Shown here: one piece after another, positions 15,526 through 22,095 of the stretch
Layout: the number at the start of each line of letters is the position of its first letter
Position numbering within the stretch: the stretch's first letter is position 1
Source of the DNA: an uncultured Hungatella sp.
GTDB lineage: Bacteria > Bacillota > Clostridia > Lachnospirales > Lachnospiraceae
Direction: 5' to 3'
Assembly: GCA_910588505.1 (NCBI GenBank)
Contig: CAJUPQ010000047.1
Span: 1-26,641, forward strand
Length of the DNA stretch: 26,641 bases
Position numbers and translations under genes: made by a program
The notes under the pieces: generated by a model
Databases searched by the model: none
Told to the model about the DNA's origin: nothing
The model's input: only the letters and a program-made list of their open reading frames with translations

Positions 15526-16020
15526 ATGACGGACAGGATCAGACAAGTGACCATGGAGGATCTGGACAGAGTGGCCCAGGTGGAGGCAGTGTGCTTCCCG
15601 GCTGCGGAGGCTGCGGGAAGGGAAACTTTTCGGGCACGGATTGAGCGATTTCCCGACAGCTTTTTTGTGGCGGAGAAGGACGGCGTGATCGTCGGGTTTA
15701 TTAACGGGGCCGTGACGGATGAGCGGACTATAAGGGATGAGATGTTTGAGGATGTGTCCCTTCACAATCCCGGGGGCTGCTACCAGAGTATTTTCGGGCT
15801 GGATGTGGCGCCGGAGAGGCAGCATCAGGGGATCGCTGGGGAGCTGATGAGGCATATGATCGAGGATGCCAGGAGGAGAGGCAGGAAGGGGCTTATTCTG
15901 ACCTGCAAGGACAGGCTTATGGGATTTTATGAGCAGTTTGGGTATAAAAGCCTTGGGGTGTCGGCTTCGGTTCACGGCGGAGCCGTGTGGTATGATATGA
16001 TTCTGGAGTTTTCGGAATGA
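15526..16020 (+). CDS. GNAT-family N-acetyltransferase
   Basis: The 164-residue protein has the GNAT core: an N-terminal VTMEDLDRVAQVEAVCFP segment, a beta-hairpin FFVAEKDGVIVGFINGAV, and the acetyl-CoA motif A FGLDVAPERQHQGIAGELM (about 90-108, with Q-x-x-G-I-A). The helix-strand-helix end KGLILTCKDRLMGFYEQFGY is typical of the AANAT-like branch, which acetylates amines. The substrate is not predictable. AGGAGATTGGCAGG precedes ATG 15526. Its stop overlaps rlmH by 4 bp (ATGA), so the two are co-translated. Confidence 0.9.
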   Translation: MTDRIRQVTMEDLDRVAQVEAVCFPAAEAAGRETFRARIERFPDSFFVAEKDGVIVGFINGAVTDERTIRDEMFEDVSLHNPGGCYQSIFGLDVAPERQHQGIAGELMRHMIEDARRRGRKGLILTCKDRLMGFYEQFGYKSLGVSASVHGGAVWYDMILEFSE

Positions 16021-16496
16021 AGATTACCGTGGTGGCAGTGGGAAAGATCAAGGAGCGGTTTTTTGAGGATGCCATAAGGGAGTATGAGAAGCGCCTGGGG
16101 CGGTACTGCAGGCTGGAGATTGTCCAGGTGGCGGATGAGCGGACGCCGGACGGGGCAGGCGATGCTTTAGAGCGGCAGATCAAGGAGCGGGAAGGGGAGC
16201 GGATCCTGGCACAGATCAAGGACGGCGCCTATGTGATCGCTCTGGCCATTGAGGGGAAGATGCTGGATTCGGAGGAATTGGCAGAGAAGCTGGGGCAGCT
16301 GGCAGTGGGCGGCGTCAGCCATTTGGCGTTCGTGATCGGAGGTTCCCTGGGGCTGTCGGAGGCAGTGCTGGCGCGGGCGGATTATCGGCTGAGTTTTTCG
16401 AGGATGACGTTTCCCCATCAGCTGATGCGGGTGATTCTGCTGGAGCAGGTGTACCGGGGGTTTCGGATCTTGAATCATCAGGCGTATCATAAGTGA
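16017..16496 (+). CDS. rlmH: 23S rRNA pseudouridine-1915 N3-methyltransferase
   Basis: RlmH methylates pseudouridine 1915 in helix 69 of 23S rRNA using S-adenosylmethionine, acting on the assembled 70S ribosome. The 159-residue SPOUT protein begins MKITVVAVGKIKERFF, has the IALAIEGKMLDSEELAE strand-loop, and ends with the knotted SAM-binding region FVIGGSLGLSEAV and LSFSRMTFPHQLMRVILLEQVYRGFRILNHQAYHK. Length and both ends match the family. Its last codons are duplicated 776 bp downstream on the far side of an inserted segment, but this copy is complete. Confidence 0.97.
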   Translation: MKITVVAVGKIKERFFEDAIREYEKRLGRYCRLEIVQVADERTPDGAGDALERQIKEREGERILAQIKDGAYVIALAIEGKMLDSEELAEKLGQLAVGGVSHLAFVIGGSLGLSEAVLARADYRLSFSRMTFPHQLMRVILLEQVYRGFRILNHQAYHK

Positions 16497-16503
16497 GGGG
16501 AAA
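16483..16503 (+). repeat. 21-bp direct repeat, copy 1 (rlmH 3' end)
   Basis: The last four codons of rlmH, its stop and the next bases (CGTATCATAAG to GAGGGGAAA) recur exactly at 17259-17279. The two copies bracket the Rpn remnant. Confidence 0.9.
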
Positions 16504-16633
16504 GTTCTGAAAAAAGCAAGGAAGTGTAGGAAAGCTAAGATTTAGGCTGCCTTTCTTTGAAATTTTGATGGTCATATTTATGTGATAATGCATATAACTC
16601 GATAGACACTTTCAAAATCGTTGACACTCTGAT

Positions 16634-16657
16634 AAAAATCCAAAAGTTTGGATTTTT
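16634..16657. repeat. 24-bp near-perfect palindrome
   Basis: AAAAATCCAAA (16634-16644), a 2-nt centre (AG), then TTTGGATTTTT (16647-16657), fully complementary over 11 bp. It overlaps the first codons of the Rpn fragment and could be a junction scar or a protein-binding site. Confidence 0.6.
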
Positions 16658-17160
16658 ACCAGGGAATGCTAGACCTTCAGCTTGTGGATGCAGGTCAGCA
16701 TTACAAAAAGCTGAACAAAAGCTATATCATATTTATCTGTCCCTTTGATTTGTATGGGAAAGGACGGCACATCTATACCTTTGAAAATATCTGTAAAGAA
16801 GACAACAGTATTTCTATGGGGGACGAAGCCGTAAAGATATTTCTGAATGCAAATGGTACAATGGATGATGTCAGCAGGGAGTTAAAGGCATTTCTGGACT
16901 ATGTGGCAGGGCAGAAGCCGGAGGACTCCTATGTTGAGAAGCTGGAAGAAGCTGTGCAGGAAGCCAAGAAAAACAGGGAATGGAGGCATGAGTATATGAC
17001 ATTGTTGATGCGAGACCAGGAGAATGTGGAAAAAGGTGAGGAGATGCTGGCAAAATTGATTATGCTTTTAAGTGAGGATGGTCGTTTATCAGATGTTATC
17101 AGAGTATCGCAGGATAAAGAATATCGCCAGAACCTTTATTTAGAATATCACATTATCTAG
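16648..17160 (+). pseudogene. C-terminal part of Rpn-type PD-(D/E)XK nuclease family transposase
   Basis: The 170-residue frame begins without a Shine-Dalgarno at a TTG inside the palindrome. It reads DFYQGMLDLQLVDAGQHYKKLNKSYIIFICPFDLYGKG, YTFENICKED, then AFLDYVAGQKPEDSYVEKLEEAVQEAKKN and EWRHEYMTLLMRD. These are, from memory, the conserved C-terminal half of the large Rpn family seen in many copies in gut Clostridia. The N-terminal half that should carry most of the nuclease core is missing. Its AT-rich composition differs from the flanking rlmH and rtcB. A 12-bp hairpin follows. It is a second, independent Rpn relic in the window (the other is at 3225). Confidence 0.65.
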
Positions 17161-17174
17161 GAGCAGGAATATAA

Positions 17175-17205
17175 CAGGGCAGAGCATTTCAAGTGTTCTG
17201 CCCTG
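17175..17205 (+). terminator. Hairpin after the Rpn fragment
   Basis: CAGGGCAGAGCA (17175-17186) pairs with TGTTCTGCCCTG (17194-17205) with one G:U, 7-nt loop. No T-tract follows, so termination is uncertain. Confidence 0.55.
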
Positions 17206-17258
17206 CTTGACAAAATAATATAGGGTCATTTTTCGCACTTGAGTATGTTATGGACAGC

Positions 17259-17279
17259 CGTATCATAAGTGAGGGGAAA
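17259..17279 (+). repeat. 21-bp direct repeat, copy 2
   Basis: Exact copy of 16483-16503, here 45 bp upstream of rtcB and outside any gene. It marks the right border of the inserted segment. Confidence 0.9.
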
Positions 17280-17324
17280 AGAGGCGCGGGAGACGGAAAC
17301 AGATGAAGGAACAAAAGGAAAACC

Positions 17325-18824
17325 ATGATACACAGAATTGAGTTTAAGGACAGAAATAATGTGATATCCTGCTATCTGCCGGATGGGTCTGCGCCGGATA
17401 AACATGCGGTTGAGGAACTGCATCAGATGACGGGGCTGGAGGGGACGCTGGAAAGGCTGGCAGGCGCGCCGGGATTTTTTCGGGGAGACGGGCAGAGGAT
17501 TGAGAAGATCGTGGTGACGCCGGATTTTCACAAGGGGGCCGGGATTCCCATCGGGACGGTGATGATGACCAAAGGCTTTGTGGTTCCCCAGGCAATGGGA
17601 AATGATATTAACTGTGGTATGCGGTTTTATACCACGGATTTGTCGGAGGAGCGGATACGGGAAAGGCTTCCCCAGCTGGCAGAGAAGGTCCGCCATGTGT
17701 TTTTTGAGGGCGGAAGGCAGATTCCTATGACGGGAAGGCAGCGGGAGGCATTGTTCCGCTGTGGCCTTTTGGGGCTTTTGGAGACCGGCGGGGACAGCAA
17801 AAAGAGGGGATTGTGGCGGTATTTTGAGCCTGATATCCAGGAGAAATGGCTGGGGCGCACCGTGTTTCGGGGAAGTCTTAGGGCGGATGACACGGAAGGA
17901 CTGGAGGATTTTATAGGCAGTTTTGACCGGCTGACCTATGACGACCAGATCGGGACCATTGGAGGCGGCAACCATTTTCTGGAGGTGCAGAGGGTTGCGG
18001 AGATTTACGACGGACAGACCGGGGCTGCCTGGAATCTGAAAAAGGGGAGCGTGGCGGTGATGATCCACAAAGGCTCCCTGACCATTGGCGGCCACAGCGG
18101 ACTTTTGAACCGGAAGATCTGCCGGGATATTTATCCGGACGGGGTGAGTCATCCGGAGAACGGGATCTATGTGATACCGGAGGGGTGCCGGCGGGAGGAG
18201 GCGTGGAGACGGTTCTGGTCGGTTTCCGGTAATGCGGCTAATTTTGGGTTTGCCAACCGGCTGTTTCTTGGGTTTATGATTCAGGAGGTATTTGACAGTG
18301 TGGCGGGGCATTGTAAGATGGAACTGCTTTATGATGCTCCCCACAACTATATCTGGAAAAGGCGGATCGGCGGTGAGGATTTTTATATTCACCGGAAGGG
18401 CGCCTGCTGTGCCGGAGGGTGTGAGGACATGGAGGGGACGGAGTTTGCCTATTACGGGGAACCGGTGATGATACCCGGCTCCATGGGCAGCTCCAGTTAC
18501 CTGCTTCGGGGATTGGGAAGCGGCGATTCCCTGTGGAGCGCCAGCCACGGCGCGGGGCGCAAAAAGTCCCGGGGAGATGCCATGAAGGGGAATGATGAGG
18601 AGTTTCGCCGGTTTATGGAGAGGTTCCATGTGATCACGCCGGTTGACCCGGAGCGCAGTGATTTAAGGGGGAGAAGGGATATTTTGAAGAAGTGGGAGGA
18701 GTCTGTGCGGGCAGAGGCGCCCTATGCGTATAAGGACATTGACAAGGTGATCGAAGTCCACAGGGAGCATGGGATGGCGGCGCCGGTGGCGCGGATGGAA
18801 CCGATCTTTACGGTGAAGGCTTAA
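17325..18824 (+). CDS. rtcB: RtcB-family RNA ligase
   Basis: RtcB joins RNA 2',3'-cyclic-phosphate or 3'-phosphate ends to 5'-OH ends using GTP and Mn2+, for tRNA splicing or repair of cleaved RNA. The 499-residue protein shows all key motifs: TPDFHKGAGIPIGTVM (65-80), GNDINCGMR with Cys97, GGGNHFLEVQ (His217), VMIHKGS (His248), NAANFGFANR, YDAPHN (His340), the guanylylated histidine in FYIHRKGACC (His356), PGSMGSSSYLL and SASHGAGR. ATG 17325 follows GGAACAAAAGGAAAACC. It has no adjacent release-factor (prfH), rtcA or rtcR gene, so it probably acts in stand-alone repair. The 21-bp repeat 45 bp upstream means its native promoter region may have been separated from rlmH. Confidence 0.95.
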   Translation: MIHRIEFKDRNNVISCYLPDGSAPDKHAVEELHQMTGLEGTLERLAGAPGFFRGDGQRIEKIVVTPDFHKGAGIPIGTVMMTKGFVVPQAMGNDINCGMRFYTTDLSEERIRERLPQLAEKVRHVFFEGGRQIPMTGRQREALFRCGLLGLLETGGDSKKRGLWRYFEPDIQEKWLGRTVFRGSLRADDTEGLEDFIGSFDRLTYDDQIGTIGGGNHFLEVQRVAEIYDGQTGAAWNLKKGSVAVMIHKGSLTIGGHSGLLNRKICRDIYPDGVSHPENGIYVIPEGCRREEAWRRFWSVSGNAANFGFANRLFLGFMIQEVFDSVAGHCKMELLYDAPHNYIWKRRIGGEDFYIHRKGACCAGGCEDMEGTEFAYYGEPVMIPGSMGSSSYLLRGLGSGDSLWSASHGAGRKKSRGDAMKGNDEEFRRFMERFHVITPVDPERSDLRGRRDILKKWEESVRAEAPYAYKDIDKVIEVHREHGMAAPVARMEPIFTVKA

Positions 18825-18837
18825 GGGGGATTTTCGG

Positions 18838-18869
18838 GGCTGCCGCATGGGGGATTTGCGGCAGCCTTT
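18838..18869 (+). terminator. Terminator after rtcB
   Basis: GGCTGCCGCA (18838-18847) and TGCGGCAGCC (18857-18866) form a perfect 10-bp stem with a 9-nt loop, followed by TTT. It starts 14 nt after the rtcB stop. Confidence 0.8.
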
Positions 18870-18876
18870 GAGGGAG

Positions 18877-19142
18877 TTAGTTATGATAATATTCCATCAT
18901 AAGGAAATTGGGAATAGGTTGATCCCCTCTTGTCTCCCGCCAGGGTTTTTCAGAGTGGGTATACTCCCGAAGGGTATCTCCGTCTTCATTTCTGTATGTG
19001 GCAATCACATGGTCCATGTGCTGTTTTTCTGATTGGGAGAAATGATAATTCCAAGACACCATGCCTGGCAGTAGTAGACAAGTTTCTGCAGCATCCATGT
19101 ATCAATGGCTTCCAGGATATCAAGGACATAGGAAGCCACATC
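18877..19142 (-). pseudogene. Panacea/SocA (DUF4065) antitoxin domain, middle deleted
   Basis: Panacea (SocA/GepA, DUF4065) domains neutralise many unrelated toxins in toxin-antitoxin pairs. On the minus strand the HicB frame continues into DVASYVLDILEAIDTWMLQKLVYYCQAW (to about 19060), which is the typical domain opening (LQKLxYYxQAW). After a frame change the other frame gives NYHFSQSEKQHMDHVIATYRNEDGDTLREYTHSEKPWRETRGDQP and MEYYHN (ending 18877), which is the typical closing helix pair with THxExPW. The 60-80 residues normally between them are gone. It is therefore inactive as an antitoxin, and no toxin gene is visible beside it. Confidence 0.6.
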
Positions 19143-19364
19143 AATGGAACTTGGGTTGGTGGATTCTATTGTGGTATAATCTTCCTCCGGAATATCCCGG
19201 CCTAATTCTTTTGCAAAATCTATCCATTCAGCAATCATAATATCAGCATTCTTCAGAGATTCCTCAATCGTTTCTCCGTCAGCCATACAGCCGGGCAGGG
19301 CGGGGATGTTTGTGATGTAGGCATTATCATCTTTGCCCCAATAGAACATTTTATTGTATGCCAT
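19005..19364 (-). CDS. HicB-type antitoxin domain reading into a Panacea remnant
   Basis: Residues 1 to about 62 form a HicB-like partial RNase H fold: YWGKDDNAYITNIPALPGCMADGETIEESLKNADIMIAEWIDFAKELGRDIPEED. The LPGCxADGETxEEALxNA pattern is diagnostic. Instead of ending there, the frame runs on through SSIDVASYVLDILEAIDTWMLQKLVYYCQAW, the start of a Panacea domain, then leaves that frame and stops (119 residues). ATG 19362-19364 is preferred because AAGGAGG lies 8 nt before it. A sound promoter precedes it. HicB proteins normally neutralise the HicA mRNA interferase, but no hicA is found next to it. The HicB part may still be expressed as a solitary regulator. Confidence 0.65.
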   Translation of the reverse strand: MAYNKMFYWGKDDNAYITNIPALPGCMADGETIEESLKNADIMIAEWIDFAKELGRDIPEEDYTTIESTNPSSIDVASYVLDILEAIDTWMLQKLVYYCQAWCLGIIISPNQKNSTWTM

Positions 19365-19465
19365 CTTCATTTCCTCCTTCGCCTAGTTTCCGGATAAGAT
19401 ATCAGCACGTATTTTGCTATATCGACTCATGTAGACGTTTCTCTTTTCTTTTGGATGCTGATTTC

Positions 19466-19494
19466 AGTATATGAATATTTGGAGCATCCGTCAA
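19466..19494 (-). promoter_or_regulatory. Promoter of the HicB-Panacea gene
   Basis: On the minus strand TTGACG (19489-19494), 17 nt, TATACT (19466-19471). It is about 100 bp upstream of the HicB start and back-to-back with the spoIIIAA promoter. Confidence 0.7.
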
Positions 19495-19531
19495 TGGTTT
19501 TTTGGTAATGGAATATCTATACAATTCCCCT

Positions 19532-19561
19532 GTCATTTTCCCCCCTTGTCCCACATATATT
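19532..19561 (+). promoter_or_regulatory. Sigma-E-type mother-cell promoter of spoIIIA
   Basis: GTCATTTT at 19532-19539, 14-nt spacer, CATATATT at 19554-19561. The -10 matches the sigma-E CATACAnT pattern at 7 of 8 and the spacing is right. It sits 23 bp before the spoIIIAA start. In Bacillus this operon is sigma-E dependent. Confidence 0.65.
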
Positions 19562-19584
19562 GAAAGAAAGAGGAGGGGACAAAG

Positions 19585-20562
19585 GTGGAGAGGAAAGATG
19601 AGATAATCCGTATTTTCGCAAGAGAGATCCGTCAGATTCTGCAGCGGGCGGAGGCGGATTTTGACAGGGTGCAGGAGATTCGGCTGCGGGTCGGGGCGCC
19701 GCTTCTGATGGTTTATAAAAACAAGGAATATTATGTGTCCCGCAGCGGAAGCTTACATACCGGCGGCAGGGATGTTCATGTGGTTACCAGGGACGAGCTG
19801 CGGGAGACCATGGAGTATATCAGCAGCTATTCTCTTTATGCTTTTGAGGAGGAGCTGCGGCAGGGGTTTATTACCATCCAGGGCGGCCACCGGGTCGGGG
19901 TGGCGGGGAGAACCGTGGTGGAGGATCATCATGTGCGGGCCATGAAATACATATCTTGTGTCAATGTAAGGCTGTCCCACCAGATACCCGGGTGCGCCGA
20001 CGGGGTGATGCCTTATCTCTATGACGGACCGGGGGGACAGGTGTGGCACACTCTGATCGTGTCGCCGCCCAGGTGCGGGAAGACCACGCTTTTGCGGGAT
20101 ATTATCCGCCAGCTGTCCACAGGCAGTCAGGGGCATGGAGGCGTGACTGTGGGGGTGGTGGATGAACGGTCGGAGCTGGGGGCCTGTTACCAGGGGGTGC
20201 CTCAGAATGATCTGGGGATCAGGACGGATATTTTGGACTGCTGCCCCAAGGCCAGGGGGATGATGATGCTGATTAGGACCATGTCCCCCCAGGTGATCGC
20301 GGTGGATGAGATCGGGGGCCGGGAGGACATGGAGGCGATTGAATATGTGATGAACTGCGGGTGCAGGCTGGCGGCCACGGTCCACGGCAGTTCCATGGAC
20401 GATATCCGGCAGAAGCCGTTTCTGGGGGAAATGGTGAAGGCGGGAATGTTTCAGAGGTACATCGTCTTAAGCGGAAAAGGACAGGCAGGGCGTGTCCAGG
20501 AGATTTTCGATTCCAAAGGGATGCGGCTGTACGGCCCGGAAAGGATGGCTTATGGTGCTTAA
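19585..20562 (+). CDS. spoIIIAA: Stage III sporulation protein AA (ATPase)
   Basis: SpoIIIAA is the cytoplasmic secretion-type ATPase of the SpoIIIA-SpoIIQ channel that links mother cell and forespore. The 325-residue protein has a Walker A loop SPPRCGKTTLL (residues 160-170), Walker B VIAVDEIGG (237-245) and the VVDERSELGACYQG loop between them, with ATVHG near 285. Its N-terminal half (EIRLRVGAPL, SSYSLYAFEEELRQGFITIQGGHRVGVAG) is the family adaptor domain. The start is GTG 19585, supported by GAGGAGGGG and by the family N-terminus. The gene leads a complete spoIIIAA-AH operon and overlaps spoIIIAB by 11 bp. Confidence 0.96.
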   Translation: MERKDEIIRIFAREIRQILQRAEADFDRVQEIRLRVGAPLLMVYKNKEYYVSRSGSLHTGGRDVHVVTRDELRETMEYISSYSLYAFEEELRQGFITIQGGHRVGVAGRTVVEDHHVRAMKYISCVNVRLSHQIPGCADGVMPYLYDGPGGQVWHTLIVSPPRCGKTTLLRDIIRQLSTGSQGHGGVTVGVVDERSELGACYQGVPQNDLGIRTDILDCCPKARGMMMLIRTMSPQVIAVDEIGGREDMEAIEYVMNCGCRLAATVHGSSMDDIRQKPFLGEMVKAGMFQRYIVLSGKGQAGRVQEIFDSKGMRLYGPERMAYGA

Positions 20563-21073
20563 GTTGACGGGGAGTCTTTTGGTAACCTGTTCCTGCGGGG
20601 CTTTAGGGCTGTGGAAGGCCGGACAGTGGAAGGATCATCTTGGGATGCTGGAACAGCTTCGGAAAATGATCGTGCTTTTGAGGAGTGAGATCCTCTACGC
20701 CCACACGCCTTTGGGGGAGGCGCTGGGCCATGTGGGGAGGAAGTCGGACGGCGTGCTGGCCGGATTGTTTACGGCTGTGGAGGAGCGGATCCTCAAACAG
20801 CAGGGGGAATTGTTCTACATCATCTGGCGGGAGGAAGTGGAGCGCCGGAAAAAGGAGATGCTTTTGTCAGACAGGGAACGGCAGGAGCTGATCGGGTTTG
20901 GGGAGCATCTGGGGTATCTGGACCTGGAAATGCAGGAGCATACTATCGCCATTTACCTGGAGCAGCTGGAGATGAGCATCCGGTTTTACAGGGAACATGA
21001 GAGGGAGCAGAGCAGGCTGTACGCCAGCCTTGGGATCATGGGCGGATTGTTTCTTTCGATTATGATGTGTTAG
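20552..21073 (+). CDS. spoIIIAB: Stage III sporulation protein AB
   Basis: SpoIIIAB resembles GspF-type inner-membrane platform proteins and helps assemble the forespore-mother cell channel. The 173-residue chain has an N-terminal membrane segment (LTGSLLVTCSCGALGLW), a long helical bundle with LRKMIVLLRSEILYAHTPLGEAL (the family signature), and a C-terminal membrane segment LYASLGIMGGLFLSIMMC. ATG 20552 lies in the last codons of spoIIIAA after GGAAAGGATGG, so it is translationally coupled. Length matches the family. Confidence 0.94.
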   Translation: MVLKLTGSLLVTCSCGALGLWKAGQWKDHLGMLEQLRKMIVLLRSEILYAHTPLGEALGHVGRKSDGVLAGLFTAVEERILKQQGELFYIIWREEVERRKKEMLLSDRERQELIGFGEHLGYLDLEMQEHTIAIYLEQLEMSIRFYREHEREQSRLYASLGIMGGLFLSIMMC

Positions 21074-21097
21074 CGGTCAGGGGCAGGGAGGAGCGAA

Positions 21098-21292
21098 ATG
21101 GGAGTCAATCTGATTTTCAGAATTGCGGCGGTGGGAATCCTGGTTTCCGTCATATGCCAAGTTTTGAAGCACAGCGGCAGGGAGGAGCAGGCTTTTCTCA
21201 CCAGTCTGGCTGGGCTGGTGCTGGTGCTGTTTTGGATCGTGCCCTATATTTACGATCTGTTTGAGACGATCAAGAAGCTGTTTGCGCTGTAG
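21098..21292 (+). CDS. spoIIIAC: Stage III sporulation protein AC
   Basis: SpoIIIAC is a small two-helix membrane protein of the SpoIIIA complex. The 64-residue chain has NLIFRIAAVGILVSVICQVLKHSGREEQAF and the second helix LTSLAGLVLVLFWIVPYIYDLFETIKKLF, matching the family in length and in the KxSGREEQA loop. ATG 21098 follows AGGAG by 6 nt. Unusually, the next gene is 410 bp away because of repeat DNA. Confidence 0.95.
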   Translation: MGVNLIFRIAAVGILVSVICQVLKHSGREEQAFLTSLAGLVLVLFWIVPYIYDLFETIKKLFAL

Positions 21293-21324
21293 CGGATTGG
21301 CGGATTGGGAGATTGGCAGATTGG
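21293..21324 (+). repeat. 8-bp tandem repeat after spoIIIAC
   Basis: Four head-to-tail 8-mers: CGGATTGG, CGGATTGG, GAGATTGG, CAGATTGG. The array starts with the first base after the spoIIIAC stop; a decayed fifth unit (CGAATCGG) follows after a short gap. Confidence 0.75.
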
Positions 21325-21391
21325 CTGGGGCGAATCGGCAGGATGGGAGTTTAGCGGTCGGAGGCATGGAAATGGGGCCGGGAGCGACGGT

Positions 21392-21673
21392 GAGACGGCT
21401 GCAGGGCAGCCAGGGGTGGGATGTGGAGAAGGGAAGGCGTTGAGTCGGCGTGCAGAGCAGCCCGGGCGCGGGATGTGAGGAGGAAATGGCGTTGAGTCGG
21501 CGTGCGGAGCAGCCGGGGGTGGGATGTGAGGAGGAAATGGCGTTGAGTCGGCGTGCAGAGCAACCGGGCTGGGATGTGGAGAAGGGAAGGCGTTGAGTCG
21601 GCGTGCAGAGCAGCCGGGGTGGGATGTGAGGAGGAAATGGCGTTGAGTCGGCGTGCAGAGCAACCCGGGCGCA
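21392..21673 (+). repeat. Minisatellite of about 50-bp units inside the spoIIIA operon
   Basis: Units begin with GGCGTTGAGTCGGCGTGC. Four whole units are at 21436-21487 (52 bp), 21488-21538 (51), 21539-21588 (50) and 21589-21638 (50), with a partial unit at 21639-21673 and a diverged one at about 21392-21435. Ends come in two forms: GTGAGGAGGAAAT in units 1, 2 and 4, and GTGGAGAAGGGAA in unit 3 and in the diverged unit. Across the junctions the first form recreates GAGGAGG plus ATG. It separates spoIIIAC from spoIIIAD, which are normally adjacent. Confidence 0.9.
21486..21596 (+). CDS. Possible 36-aa peptide encoded by the minisatellite
   Basis: ATG 21486 follows GAGGAGG directly and opens 36 codons to TGA at 21594. 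The peptide repeats MALSRRAEQPG twice, joined by VGCEEE, because two consecutive units (51 bp apart) stay in phase. Composition is basic then acidic, with no known motif. It may be translated simply because the repeat carries a ribosome-binding site; function is unknown and may be nil. Confidence 0.3.
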   Translation: MALSRRAEQPGVGCEEEMALSRRAEQPGWDVEKGRR

Positions 21674-21702
21674 GGCGGAGCGAAAAAGAAGCGGAAGGGG
21701 GA

Positions 21703-22095
21703 ATGGCTGTGACGGTAGTGTCTATTGCGGTGATAGGGCTGACGGCGGTGGTTCTGGCTGTACAGTTGAAGGCAGTGAAAGGGGAATACGGGATCTACAT
21801 GGTTCTGGGGGCAGGTCTGGTCATCTTTTTTTATGCATTGTCTAAGATAGAGGCGGTACTTACCGTGCTGCGGAGGGTTCAATCCTATATTCAGATTGAC
21901 GGGATGTATCTGGAGGCTTTGATGAAAATGATCGGGATTACGTATATTGCGGAGTTCGCGTCGGGAATCTGCAAGGATGCGGGGTACGGCTCTCTGGGGG
22001 GCCAGATTGAGATGTTTGGGAAATTGTCTATGCTGGCTGTGAGCATGCCGATTTTGCTGACGCTGATGGAGACAATTCGGGTGTTTATGAGATGA
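21703..22095 (+). CDS. spoIIIAD: Stage III sporulation protein AD
   Basis: SpoIIIAD is a polytopic membrane component of the SpoIIIA channel. From ATG 21703 it is 130 residues with hydrophobic segments VTVVSIAVIGLTAVVLAVQL, GIYMVLGAGLVIFFYAL and LSMLAVSMPILLTLMETIRVF. The conserved stretch GMYLEALMKMIGITYIAEFASGICKDAGYGSLGGQIEMFGK is present. This start matches the family N-terminus and has GGAAGGGGGA before it. However, an in-frame ATG at 21637, created by the last minisatellite units with a stronger GAGGAGG, would add 22 residues (MALSRRAEQPGRRR to EAEGG). The stop overlaps spoIIIAE by 4 bp. Confidence 0.94.
   Translation: MAVTVVSIAVIGLTAVVLAVQLKAVKGEYGIYMVLGAGLVIFFYALSKIEAVLTVLRRVQSYIQIDGMYLEALMKMIGITYIAEFASGICKDAGYGSLGGQIEMFGKLSMLAVSMPILLTLMETIRVFMR

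Noticed and set aside
17232..17242. An 11-bp word TTCGCACTTGA shared with 26595-26605
   Set aside because: Both sites lie near mobile remnants, but an 11-mer match is expected many times by chance in 26 kb.
17229..18629. Long minus-strand frame (467 codons) opposite rtcB
   Set aside because: It is the shadow of the highly GC-biased rtcB gene; the plus-strand frame has every RtcB motif.
21436..21673. CRISPR-like array
   Set aside because: The units are head-to-tail without unique spacers, and no cas gene is nearby; it is a plain minisatellite.
21553..21702. SpoIIIAD starting at GTG 21553
   Set aside because: That GTG has no Shine-Dalgarno and a stop immediately upstream; ATG 21703 fits the family and ATG 21637 is the better alternative.
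21250..21882. A 210-residue minus-strand frame across the minisatellite with repeated HADSTPFPPHIP units
   Set aside because: It overlaps parts of spoIIIAC and spoIIIAD on the opposite strand, has no ribosome-binding site, and exists because the GC-rich repeat lacks stops on that strand.
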